From contig JABIHH010000070.1 in assembly GCA_018649725.1 (NCBI GenBank), forward strand, positions 41,383-105,382: 64,000 nucleotides of DNA. Reading direction: 5' to 3'. Shown one piece after another: positions 8,121 through 18,519 of this stretch. The notes beneath the pieces are model-generated. The model was not told the DNA's origin, made no database searches, and worked only from the letters and a program-made list of their open reading frames with translations. A program made the translations under genes and the position numbers. Numbering within the stretch: the stretch's first letter is position 1; each line of letters begins with the position of its first letter. This stretch comes from Rhodospirillaceae bacterium. GTDB lineage: Bacteria > Pseudomonadota > Alphaproteobacteria > Rhodospirillales > UBA2165.

Positions 8121-9878
8121 CTAGCCTTTGATCAAACGCGGAAGTAGCATTTGGTGAACCGGCGTGATCGATTTTGGGTTTTGATAATTGGCTCCGGTGA
8201 AGGCCTGAATGTAATTGCGCAAGTCAGGCAATTGCACGATTTCGTCGACGAAGCCTTTCTTGGCCGCATAGACCGGTTCCGACTTGTCCTGATAATCCTG
8301 GATCATTTGGTTCATCTTATCGACAACCGGCGCAAGGTCGTTGCCGGCTTCATCTTCCTTGATCAATCGCCGGGCGTAGGATGCGGCGGCGGCGGTTTCA
8401 CCATGCATAACACATATTTCGGTGCAGGGCGTGCCGAGCGTAAAGGCGTTGTTGTTGTTGGCCTGAGGGCCGCACATAATGTAATGAGCTGCGGCCTGAC
8501 CTTTACGCAAGACAATGCACATCATCGCAATATCGGTCTGTTCAATGGAATAAACCAGCGCCTGGCCCAATCCCAGCAATTCCGCTTCCTCGGCCAGATC
8601 ACCAACATCGATGCCGGTGGTGTCCTGCAGCCAGATCATCGGCAGGTTATCGCGTCCGCACAAGGTTACAAACTCACCTTGCTTGATCAGACCTTCACGG
8701 TAGTGCTTGCCGCCAACGCCGGGATACGCACCCTCGGCATATTCCGGATAATCGGGAAAGACCCCCTGACGGTTGCCGACGATGGCGACGGGGAAACCGT
8801 CGATCTTGGCGATGCCGCAGAAAACCTCGGGACCATAGTCCGGGCGGAATTCCATAAATTCGCTGTTGTCGGTAATCCGAGCGAGGAACTGAATTGAATC
8901 ATACGGGCGTTTCTGGTTGGTCGGGAGGATTAGATTTAGATCCTTGGCTTCAAATTTCGGCTCGACCGGAGCGGCAACTTGGAACATCGCCGGATCATAA
9001 GCCGGCATCATGCGCATATAATCTTTAATCCCATCCAAGACACCCTGCTCGGTCTCATGAACTTCGCGGAAATAGGCGGTTTGATCGAAATGGGTTTCGA
9101 CACGCCCCGGTGCTTTGGCTTTAAAGCCCTTGGAGCCTTCGATAAGCGCGCGGGCGCCTTCCATATCGACCTCACCTTTGGGATTCATACCGCCGACAAT
9201 ACCAGCGCCGCCAACGGCGATATTGGCACCTTCATGAGCCAGCAGGATGGTCGGGCTAATGCCCTGATAACCACCACCAGCCGGGTTGGTGCCGTAAATG
9301 GCATTGAGGATCGGAACCCCCAATTGGTTCAGATCGGCGTGGCGGTAGAATGGCGCACCACTCGACCGACGGCCGGCGTAAACCGTTTCCTGCTCCATAA
9401 GTTTGACGCCACTACAGTTGGTCATCCAGACCAGCGGAATATTCAGCCGTTTGGCCATGTCGGTGACCATAAGAATATTTTCGGCCTGCCCGGCAATCCA
9501 GGCACCGGCCATGACCTTGTTATCAAACCCGATGATAACGGCCCATTTCCCTTCGATTTTACCGAGACCGTTGACGACACCGGTGCAGCCTTCTTCGTTG
9601 TCGGTGGGATTGTAGAGGGTGTGAAGCGGGTTCCAGGTTCCCTCATCAACCAGATATTCCAGGCGGTCATGGACGGTCATACCGCCGCGCGCGTGTATTT
9701 TTTCTGCGGGGATACCGGCATTTTTAACCCGCTCAACCTCTTTGGCGACAATGTCATCCTGCTCTTTGACAAGATCGGCATTTTCCTGCGAACGTTTAAC
9801 AACGCCATCACTCAACGCCTTGCCGATTGACGGCATTTCCTCGAAATAAGGCCGTAATGGGGTTTGCTTGCGGGCCAT
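8121..9878 (-). CDS. gcdA: Glutaconyl-CoA decarboxylase-type carboxyltransferase alpha subunit
   Basis: The 585-residue protein has two tandem crotonase-fold carboxyltransferase halves. As I recall Acidaminococcus GcdA (about 587 residues), collinear similarity runs the whole length, including the N-terminal extension RPYFEEMPSIGK, the NCSGVK, YGTNPAGGGY and GGAGIVGGMNPKG motifs, the IWLQDTTGIDVG motif and the C-terminal SITPVHQMLLPRLIKG. MmdA and PccB proteins are about 70 residues shorter and lack this N-terminus. The enzyme moves the carboxyl group of glutaconyl-CoA to biotin, giving crotonyl-CoA. ATG at 9878 has AAGGTGG eight bases upstream and is preferred to the in-frame GTG at 9890, which overlaps that site. 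Confidence 0.85.
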   Translation of the reverse strand: MARKQTPLRPYFEEMPSIGKALSDGVVKRSQENADLVKEQDDIVAKEVERVKNAGIPAEKIHARGGMTVHDRLEYLVDEGTWNPLHTLYNPTDNEEGCTGVVNGLGKIEGKWAVIIGFDNKVMAGAWIAGQAENILMVTDMAKRLNIPLVWMTNCSGVKLMEQETVYAGRRSSGAPFYRHADLNQLGVPILNAIYGTNPAGGGYQGISPTILLAHEGANIAVGGAGIVGGMNPKGEVDMEGARALIEGSKGFKAKAPGRVETHFDQTAYFREVHETEQGVLDGIKDYMRMMPAYDPAMFQVAAPVEPKFEAKDLNLILPTNQKRPYDSIQFLARITDNSEFMEFRPDYGPEVFCGIAKIDGFPVAIVGNRQGVFPDYPEYAEGAYPGVGGKHYREGLIKQGEFVTLCGRDNLPMIWLQDTTGIDVGDLAEEAELLGLGQALVYSIEQTDIAMMCIVLRKGQAAAHYIMCGPQANNNNAFTLGTPCTEICVMHGETAAAASYARRLIKEDEAGNDLAPVVDKMNQMIQDYQDKSEPVYAAKKGFVDEIVQLPDLRNYIQAFTGANYQNPKSITPVHQMLLPRLIKG

Positions 9879-9954
9879 AGTCTGTTCCACCTTTTCTAGA
9901 ATTTGTACTCGAAGCCGTCGATCTGACCGTCAGAACACTGCCGGTTACCGACGA

Positions 9955-11115
9955 TTATACCCGGTTTTCAGAATCTCCCAGCGAGATGCCGGCAATAATT
10001 AGTTTTTGGATATTACTGGTACCCTCAACCACCCGGAGGGAATGAGCATCACGCAGGAAGCGTTCCGCCGGATACTCAGTGGAAAAACCGTAACTGCCAA
10101 ATATCTTCATCGTATCGTTCGCGGCGTGGACCGCGGCTTCGGACGCAAAGAGTTTAGCCATTGATGTTTCATGCTGATTGGGCAGCCCCTGATCCTTGAG
10201 CCAGGCGGCCCGGTATAGCAGTAACCTAGCGGCATCATGTTCTGCAACCATATCGGCGATCTGCGCCTGAACCATCTGGTAAGACCCTATTTTCTCGCCA
10301 AATTGGGTTCGCTCGTTGGCGTAACCGATGGCGGCTTGCAAAGCGCCGCCACCGATACCAACGGCACCAGCGGCGCAGCCGATTCGGGTGTTATTCAATT
10401 GCCACATGCAAATTTGGAATCCTTGGCCAACTTCTCCCAAAACCGCATCTTTCGGAATTTTAGCCCCGTCAAAGGCGATTTCTCCGGTAGGCGCACAATG
10501 CAAGCCAAGTTTGGTCTCAATCGCCGAGGTCATGATTCCTTCGGTTTCTTTGGGATTGATGATGAAACAGGTCATTCCCTTATGGCCCGCCTCACGATCC
10601 GTGATAGCGTAAAGCAAACCACGGTCGCCAGTATGAGCGTTGGAAATCCACATTTTTTGACCGTTGATTTCCCAGTGATCGCCTTTATCAGTAGCGGTGG
10701 TGCGCATTTGGACGACGTTGGATCCCGTATCGGGTTCGGTCATGGCAAAGAAACCAATAGACTCGCCGCTGACCCAGCCCGGAATGCTGCTTTCTTTCTG
10801 CTCATCGGTACCAAAATGATTGACCGTTACAGCCGGTCCGTGGTTCTGCATATTGAACGGCAGACGCCAAGATCCACTGACCATGGCGATCTGCTCGGCG
10901 ATGATAACGGCTTCCAAAAAGCCAAAACCGCTGCCACCGTATTCTTCAGGTAACGAGCAACCGAAAAAACCCAGTTCGCCCATTTTTCTCACCAATTCCG
11001 GGCGAAATTTGTGGGCTGCTTCATCTTCTTCAAGGGTCGGCAGAATTTCCGTCTCGGCGAAATTTTTCGCCATATCCTGCATCATCTGTTGTTCTTCGGT
11101 CAGTCCGAACTGCAT
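9955..11115 (-). CDS. Acyl-CoA dehydrogenase, candidate non-decarboxylating glutaryl-CoA dehydrogenase
   Basis: The 386-residue flavoprotein has the full acyl-CoA dehydrogenase fold, with FAD and substrate motifs MTEPDTGSN and KMWISNA, and a catalytic Glu364 in VVEGTSN. Arg84 in SWRLPF aligns with the arginine that binds the distal carboxylate of glutaryl-CoA. Val363 stands where decarboxylating glutaryl-CoA dehydrogenases have Tyr, as I recall for the Desulfococcus non-decarboxylating enzyme. The FGSYGFSTEYPAERF segment is also very like that enzyme. Its product would be glutaconyl-CoA, the substrate of the downstream gcdA product (76 bases away). A branched or other dicarboxyl acyl-CoA remains possible. 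Confidence 0.8.
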   Translation of the reverse strand: MQFGLTEEQQMMQDMAKNFAETEILPTLEEDEAAHKFRPELVRKMGELGFFGCSLPEEYGGSGFGFLEAVIIAEQIAMVSGSWRLPFNMQNHGPAVTVNHFGTDEQKESSIPGWVSGESIGFFAMTEPDTGSNVVQMRTTATDKGDHWEINGQKMWISNAHTGDRGLLYAITDREAGHKGMTCFIINPKETEGIMTSAIETKLGLHCAPTGEIAFDGAKIPKDAVLGEVGQGFQICMWQLNNTRIGCAAGAVGIGGGALQAAIGYANERTQFGEKIGSYQMVQAQIADMVAEHDAARLLLYRAAWLKDQGLPNQHETSMAKLFASEAAVHAANDTMKIFGSYGFSTEYPAERFLRDAHSLRVVEGTSNIQKLIIAGISLGDSENRV

Positions 11116-11456
11116 CTCTGGCTCCTAAGGCTTTGGGCTTTCATCTAGACGGCTAAAAAGGTTCATAAATGTCGCACTCCCATTGGAACTAAACGATTTA
11201 GCCCGTCATTTCAAATGCAATATTTTAACCTTAAAAAGTAATTAGGTACTTTAATACCTATTTATATGAATTTTCAAGGACTTTTTAAAAATTGTTTCGT
11301 CAGGCAATTTTAAGCGGGCTAAGAAAATTCACGTAAAACGACCCAACCTGCTATAAATATGAGCCTGGCGTGGCATTTGCTCTCGGCGGAACCGGCACGC
11401 CAAGGTCACAAAAGTTCTCGCGCCTATGTGGTAGAATAATCGCGGGAAGGACAGCG
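11116..11456 (+). other. Intergenic region between divergent genes
   Basis: These 341 bases separate the minus-strand dehydrogenase operon from the plus-strand cytochrome gene, so promoters for both should lie here. The middle is AT-rich and contains overlapping dyads at 11235-11260 (annotated separately). GGGAAGG at about 11443-11449 is the ribosome binding site of the cytochrome. I see no other gene in it. Confidence 0.6.
11235..11260. promoter_or_regulatory. Overlapping dyads, candidate operator of the dehydrogenase/decarboxylase operon
   Basis: AAAGTA-N6-TACTTT (11235-11252) overlaps TAGGTA-N6-TACCTA (11243-11260). Both are perfect six-base dyads with the same six-base spacer, offset by eight bases. 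They lie about 120-145 bases upstream of the dehydrogenase start. Such paired half-sites fit a dimeric repressor (for example GntR or MarR class), but the regulator is unknown and AT-rich chance cannot be excluded. Confidence 0.35.
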
Positions 11457-11759
11457 ATGCTTTTAAAGTCTGTAAGTATAATAGTTGGACTATTGTTCAT
11501 CACACCGATCGCTCACGCGGAAGACGGCAAATTCGTCTACAACAAAATTTGCTACTACTGCCACGATGACGGGCTCGTTGGCTCACCAATGATTGGAGAT
11601 ACTGCGGAATGGGCCAAACGGCGGCAAAAAGGCATTGATCTGCTTTATCTAAATACCTTTGTTGGAACTGGGCATATGATGGAACGACAAGCACGACAGG
11701 GCTTCACCGACATCGACATAAAAAACGCCGTAGATTATTTAATCGAACAAGGCAAATAG
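11457..11759 (+). CDS. Small periplasmic c-type cytochrome (c5-like)
   Basis: The 100-residue precursor begins with a signal peptide (MLLKSVSIIVGLLFITPIAHA, cleavage near residue 21). It has one haem-binding CYYCH motif and the spacing G-S-P-M-I-G-D-x3-W typical of cytochrome c5; an axial Met is offered by GHMM near residue 75. It would carry electrons in the periplasm. I chose ATG at 11457 because GGGAAGG stands just upstream and the signal peptide begins there; the frame is open further upstream without a better start. It is a single gene between divergent and co-directional neighbours. Confidence 0.8.
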   Translation: MLLKSVSIIVGLLFITPIAHAEDGKFVYNKICYYCHDDGLVGSPMIGDTAEWAKRRQKGIDLLYLNTFVGTGHMMERQARQGFTDIDIKNAVDYLIEQGK

Positions 11760-11838
11760 CCGTTTCGAGTTAAACTTTCCCCCCTAATGGAATCCTGCCA
11801 TACTTCAATGAACATTATAAAATAGCGGAGAATAACAA

Positions 11839-12732
11839 ATGAAAATCGATATGCTTGGTACCGGCGCAGCAATGATTGATCCAGACCGCGCGCAATCGGG
11901 CATCCTCGTTACGTTGGACAATGGCGCAAAATATATGTTCGATTGCGGTGCCGGATCAGTTCACAATATGGTCCGTGCGAATAGCAGTCCTGCCGAAGTC
12001 GGTGTCGTTTTTCTTACCCACCTGCATCATGATCACATATGTGATTTTCCGCTATTTGCCATCAATGGCTGGATGTATGATCGTACTGATTCTCCCATCG
12101 TGTTAGGCCCAAAGGGAACGAAACATTTCTGCGACCACTTGTTCGAAGGCGGTGCTTTTGATTCCGACTTCCGGGCGCGTAGCGCCTTTCCTCGCCGTCA
12201 AACTAATTTGGCTGCGGTTCGCCCAGATATACGTGAGGTTAGCCCTGGCCTGGCTTACGAAGATGATGATGTGCGGATTTATTGTGACTTTGTTGAACAC
12301 ATCCCTCGCGAGATATCAGAGTGTTTTGGCATCCGCATGGAAGCAGAGGGTAAGGTAATTGCTTTTTCTGGCGATACATCGCCGTGCGACAATATGGTCA
12401 AATTGGCCAAGAATGCAGATATCTTATTTCACGAATGCACTTTTCCAGAATCCTTTATTGAATTTCGCAGTAAATCTGGAACTGGCACACACGCCCACAC
12501 GCCGCCAACGGCACTCGGAAAAATAGCTGTCGATGCCGGCGTTAAAAGCCTCGTGGCAACCCATTTTGGACATTTCGAATCAACCAACAAAAGCCTTCAA
12601 AAGGCCGCCGAACATCATATGCCAGTCGAAGAAATGGGGCCGCATGTTATGGATGAAGTCGTTCAAGATATCCGGCGTAGCTATAAAGGACCGCTGCAAA
12701 TGGCTTATGATTTATTGCGGATCGACCTCTAG
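11839..12732 (+). CDS. MBL-fold metallo-hydrolase (RNase Z/arylsulfatase-like)
   Basis: The 297-residue protein has the metallo-beta-lactamase zinc motif HLHHDH near residue 61, a later Asp in FSGDTSPC and a His in HTPPTAL/ATHFGHF, as in the RNase Z-like branch of the fold. It lacks a signal peptide and is probably cytoplasmic. The family includes tRNA 3-prime processing enzymes and hydrolases of sulfate or lactone esters; nothing here decides between them. GGAG lies upstream of the ATG. It is convergent with the RTX gene, with only 13 bases between. Confidence 0.8.
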   Translation: MKIDMLGTGAAMIDPDRAQSGILVTLDNGAKYMFDCGAGSVHNMVRANSSPAEVGVVFLTHLHHDHICDFPLFAINGWMYDRTDSPIVLGPKGTKHFCDHLFEGGAFDSDFRARSAFPRRQTNLAAVRPDIREVSPGLAYEDDDVRIYCDFVEHIPREISECFGIRMEAEGKVIAFSGDTSPCDNMVKLAKNADILFHECTFPESFIEFRSKSGTGTHAHTPPTALGKIAVDAGVKSLVATHFGHFESTNKSLQKAAEHHMPVEEMGPHVMDEVVQDIRRSYKGPLQMAYDLLRIDL

Positions 12733-12745
12733 TTAGCCACAGTCT

Positions 12746-15286
<2,541 letters not shown>

Positions 15287-15342
15287 AGCGACGCTCCTTT
15301 ACGTAAGGCAAAAGGAATATTTCTCCATTTATTGAAGACATT

Positions 15343-15382
15343 ATACAGCAAATGGCTGTATTTAGCTGTGATCTAGGTCATA
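15343..15382. promoter_or_regulatory. Candidate operator cluster upstream of the RTX gene
   Basis: ATACAGC-N5-GCTGTAT (15343-15361) is a perfect seven-base dyad about 57-75 bases upstream of the RTX gene start. Just beyond it lies TGTGA-N6-TCATA (15367-15382), one base from the CRP consensus TGTGA-N6-TCACA. The placement suits regulation of the minus-strand RTX gene, or of the plus-strand ATPase gene 150 bases away. This is pattern recognition only. Confidence 0.35.
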
Positions 15383-15533
15383 TGGTGGTATAAATACGTA
15401 TTAACAATGATTTAGCCGCTTTTAGCCCAATTGCCAGCCTCACATCAATTTGCGCCCAAAAAAGGCCGGATCACTTTACTTTTCACCCTAAATCGGCAAT
15501 CTTCAAACAAAGAAGAACACATGATAGGGAATT

Positions 15534-16307
15534 ATGGCTGTTCCAAAAATAAAACTTGAAGGCGTTACCAAAAGCTTCGGCTCTAACCATGTACTGAAAG
15601 GCGTCGACCTTGAGGTGGCTGACGGCGAATCGCTGGTTCTCATTGGCGGCTCGGCGAGTGGCAAAACGCTCTTGCTCAAGCTCATCTTAGGATTGGAAAA
15701 ACCTGATAGCGGCTCAATTCAAATTGATGGAGTCGAGACGACAAAACTTGACCGCAAAGCCCAGGAAAAGCTGCTGCATCGCATGGGCATGCTGTTCCAG
15801 CAATCGGCTCTCTTCGACAGTATGACAATTTGGGAAAACGTCGCCTTTCAACTGCTGCAGGATCATCAACTCAGCCAGGAAGAATCGAGACGCATCGCGA
15901 TCGAAAAAATAGTTTCGGTGGGTCTGACCGCTGATGTAGGCGATTTACTTCCGGCAGAGATTTCCGGCGGCATGCAAAAACGCGTCGGCTTTGCCCGGGC
16001 CATTGCCAATGATCCGGAAATTGTGTTGCTGGATGAGCCCACTGCCGGGCTTGATCCGATCATGACCAATGTGATTGGCGAGTTGATATTGAAAGGCGTA
16101 CGCGAGCTGGGTGCCACCACGCTCTCTATCACCAGTGATATGAAAGGTGCGCGTCAGGTCGCAGATCGCGTTGCCATGATATATGACGGTAAAATAATCT
16201 GGTGCGGACCAACCGAGGATGTCGATAATTCAGACAACCCTTATCTCGATCAGTTTATCCATAATCGAGCAGAAGGCCCGATTAAGATGGCAATTACTGC
16301 AGCGTGA
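15534..16307 (+). CDS. ABC transporter ATP-binding protein, MlaF-like
   Basis: The 257-residue ATPase has Walker A GGSASGKT, a Q-loop in MLFQQSALFDSMT, signature ISGGMQKRV and Walker B IVLLDEPTAGLDP. The GGMQKR signature and the QSALFDSMT Q-loop are typical of the MlaF branch, which powers phospholipid or toluene-resistance type transport with MlaE and MCE-domain MlaD partners. No such partner is adjacent; the next gene is a peptidase C26 protein 19 bases downstream. The permease is therefore either elsewhere or this ATPase serves another system. Confidence 0.85.
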   Translation: MAVPKIKLEGVTKSFGSNHVLKGVDLEVADGESLVLIGGSASGKTLLLKLILGLEKPDSGSIQIDGVETTKLDRKAQEKLLHRMGMLFQQSALFDSMTIWENVAFQLLQDHQLSQEESRRIAIEKIVSVGLTADVGDLLPAEISGGMQKRVGFARAIANDPEIVLLDEPTAGLDPIMTNVIGELILKGVRELGATTLSITSDMKGARQVADRVAMIYDGKIIWCGPTEDVDNSDNPYLDQFIHNRAEGPIKMAITAA

Positions 16308-16326
16308 AACTCGGCCCGCATAAAAT

Positions 16327-17106
16327 ATGACAAACTCCCCTCCTCTTCCGCTTATCGGTGTCGCCACCTCCATGATGCAAATGCCGGGTAGTCAATTCAC
16401 CGCCCATGTCAGCGGCAAGCGCTATATCAATTCCTTAAATAAATTTTCTGAATGCATTGCCGTGCAGATCCCCTCGCTCGGTGAAGAATATGATTACGCC
16501 GATCTGGTCGCGCGTTTTGACGGCATCGTGCTCACCGGTGGCCGAGCAAATGTAGAACCGCATCATTATGGCGGCCCGCCCTTTCCACCAGACGAGCCGA
16601 TTGATCCCGACCGCGATGCCACTGTGCTTCGCCTGGTGCCTGCTTGCATTGAAGCCGGTGTGCCTTTGCTTGGAATTTGCCGCGGCCTGCAAGAGATCAA
16701 TGTCGCGCTGGGTGGCTCGCTGCACTACCGGGTAAATGAAGTGCCGGGAAAAAATGACCACAGAATGCCGCGCGGCGAGGATGTAACAATTGAAGATATT
16801 TATGCCCTCCGCCATCCAGTTAAACTAACCCCCGGCGGCCTATTTCAGGAATTGATCGGTCAGGATGAGTTCGACGTCAATACACTGCACGGCCAAGGCA
16901 TTGATCGACTGGGTGAAGGCTTGGCGATCGAGGCGGTTTCCGATGACGGTGTTATTGAAGGCATCCGCATTGAGACCCACCCGAATTTTGCCGCCGCCGT
17001 CCAATGGCATACCGAATATCAGCCAGAGCGTGAGGAACACCTCCTGTCCCGCAAGCTCTATGAAGCTTTTGGCGAGGCCGCGGCTGAGCGAGCAAAAAAT
17101 CGATGA
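16327..17106 (+). CDS. Gamma-glutamyl-GABA hydrolase-like class I amidotransferase (peptidase C26)
   Basis: The 259-residue protein has the nucleophile elbow LGICRG (Cys at about residue 118), the NTLHGQGI segment and a QWHTE motif supplying His and Glu of the triad (QWHPE in most relatives). This is the PuuD-like family, which hydrolyses gamma-glutamyl amides such as gamma-glutamyl-GABA in putrescine breakdown. No other Puu genes are nearby, so the substrate is open. It overlaps the following metallo-hydrolase gene by four bases (ATGA), suggesting a shared process. Confidence 0.82.
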   Translation: MTNSPPLPLIGVATSMMQMPGSQFTAHVSGKRYINSLNKFSECIAVQIPSLGEEYDYADLVARFDGIVLTGGRANVEPHHYGGPPFPPDEPIDPDRDATVLRLVPACIEAGVPLLGICRGLQEINVALGGSLHYRVNEVPGKNDHRMPRGEDVTIEDIYALRHPVKLTPGGLFQELIGQDEFDVNTLHGQGIDRLGEGLAIEAVSDDGVIEGIRIETHPNFAAAVQWHTEYQPEREEHLLSRKLYEAFGEAAAERAKNR

Positions 17107-18011
17107 GCGGCGGCGTACATTGGAACGCAAAGGAAGAGAGCTGCCATATTGGTAAAAATGCCATTCATCGAATTGTTGATTTAGAAAGCATCCCCTTCGT
17201 CGCCGATATGATTTATCAGGACGCGACATCCGACATTGTCGCTGAATTGGCGGGAGAGTTTGGCTCTCACCATCTTGATCCAGCCTCGCTTGATCTTTTG
17301 CTGAGTTTTCACAGCTTTCTGGTACGGACGGACAAACATACCATTCTGGTCGATCTCTGCTGCGGCAATGATAAAGACCGCCCGACCCGCCAGGCCTGGC
17401 ATAAAAGAAGCGGCCCGTTCCTGGACAACCTCGCCAAAACAGGCGTTCAGCCAAGCGACATTGATTTTGTCATGTGCACCCATTTACATGCCGACCATGT
17501 CGGCTGGAATACCCAGCTTGTTGACGGTGCATGGGTGCCGACTTTCCCCAATGCGCAATATCTGTTTGCTGAGAAAGAACTCGCCCATTGGCAGCACGAA
17601 CACGACGCAAATCCGACCGAGCCCATATTGTATGGCTCTTATATCGATAGCGTGTTGCCGGTCATGGCATCGGGTCAAGCCCAATTGGTTAAAAGCAATC
17701 ATGCCGTAGCCCCTGGCATCCACATGGAAGCCGCCTATGGGCACACCCCTGGCAACGTGATTATCCATGTTGAAGATCAAAATGATCACGCCATTCTCTG
17801 CGGCGATGCGATCCACCACCCGGTACAACTCGCCTACCCCGAATGGTCGACTAATTTCTGCACCGATCCAGAGCAATCTCGCACGACCCGCATGGCCTTT
17901 CTAAGCGACTATGCTGATACGCCCACGCTCATTCTACCAGCTCATTTTCAAGCGCCCGATTACCATAGAATCGAAAGTGACGGTAAGCGCTATCACTTTG
18001 GAAAAGACTGA
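17103..18011 (+). CDS. MBL-fold metallo-hydrolase, lactonase-like
   Basis: The 302-residue protein carries the zinc motif THLHADHVGWN (about residues 123-133), a downstream GHTPGN histidine and CGDAIHHP aspartate, and a late His in LPAHF. This set matches the branch with AHL lactonases and methyl parathion hydrolase-like enzymes. No signal peptide is seen. Translation is coupled to the preceding C26 hydrolase and the next gene starts two bases after its stop, so the three probably form one operon. The substrate cannot be read from the sequence. Confidence 0.82.
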   Translation: MSGGVHWNAKEESCHIGKNAIHRIVDLESIPFVADMIYQDATSDIVAELAGEFGSHHLDPASLDLLLSFHSFLVRTDKHTILVDLCCGNDKDRPTRQAWHKRSGPFLDNLAKTGVQPSDIDFVMCTHLHADHVGWNTQLVDGAWVPTFPNAQYLFAEKELAHWQHEHDANPTEPILYGSYIDSVLPVMASGQAQLVKSNHAVAPGIHMEAAYGHTPGNVIIHVEDQNDHAILCGDAIHHPVQLAYPEWSTNFCTDPEQSRTTRMAFLSDYADTPTLILPAHFQAPDYHRIESDGKRYHFGKD

Positions 18012-18013
18012 CA

Positions 18014-18514
18014 ATGCGGCCCCTGCTGATTTTTATGTGTGTTGTTTTAATTTCCTCAATCGCACTCGGAGAGGAAGATGCAAAAAAGATAGACAGGCCA
18101 CCCTATGGGGTAAAATTTGGCCAAAAATTTGATGCATCGGAACACGCAACGATCACCCGGCGTGGCAATGTGCGTTCAGTAAAATTAAGGACCGCCGACC
18201 GGCCCGACGATACCGAGGATTTACAGGCCGAGATATGTGAGGAATTTGGCCTCCAGGTCTTAACGTGGCGGAGCTACATTCGCTCTAAGAGCGCCGCGGC
18301 GGAACGCCATAAAGAAATCTCACGGGAAATGACGGAAAAATACGGCAAGCCAAAAACACTGCGGCGCTCAGCTTTTTGGAAAGCCAAGGGATTTCATATT
18401 GTCGTCAAAATCCGCAACAAAGCTAAAATTTACCAAAACCAAATTCGCTATTTTGGACCCAAGAATGAGCCTTGCTTTGAAAAGCTGATGATCCACCAGC
18501 AGAAAAACCGCTAA
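18014..18514 (+). CDS. Secreted protein of unknown function
   Basis: The 166-residue precursor has a signal peptide (MRPLLIFMCVVLISSIALG, cleavage near residue 19-20). The mature part is basic and mixed alpha/beta with a Cys at the middle (EICEEFG) and near the C-terminus, and ends QQKNR. No motif is recognised. It starts two bases after the metallo-hydrolase stop and is likely the last gene of that operon. It ends five bases before the convergent transporter gene. Confidence 0.7.
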   Translation: MRPLLIFMCVVLISSIALGEEDAKKIDRPPYGVKFGQKFDASEHATITRRGNVRSVKLRTADRPDDTEDLQAEICEEFGLQVLTWRSYIRSKSAAAERHKEISREMTEKYGKPKTLRRSAFWKAKGFHIVVKIRNKAKIYQNQIRYFGPKNEPCFEKLMIHQQKNR

Positions 18515-18519
18515 CCTGC

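Noticed and set aside
8151..9830. Long open frames on the plus strand across gcdA (248 and 283 residues).
   Set aside because: They are antisense to a well-supported gene with full-length family similarity, and their translations show no motif or start site.
10237..10953. Plus-strand 238-residue frame opposite the acyl-CoA dehydrogenase.
   Set aside because: Antisense shadow of a gene with intact catalytic motifs.
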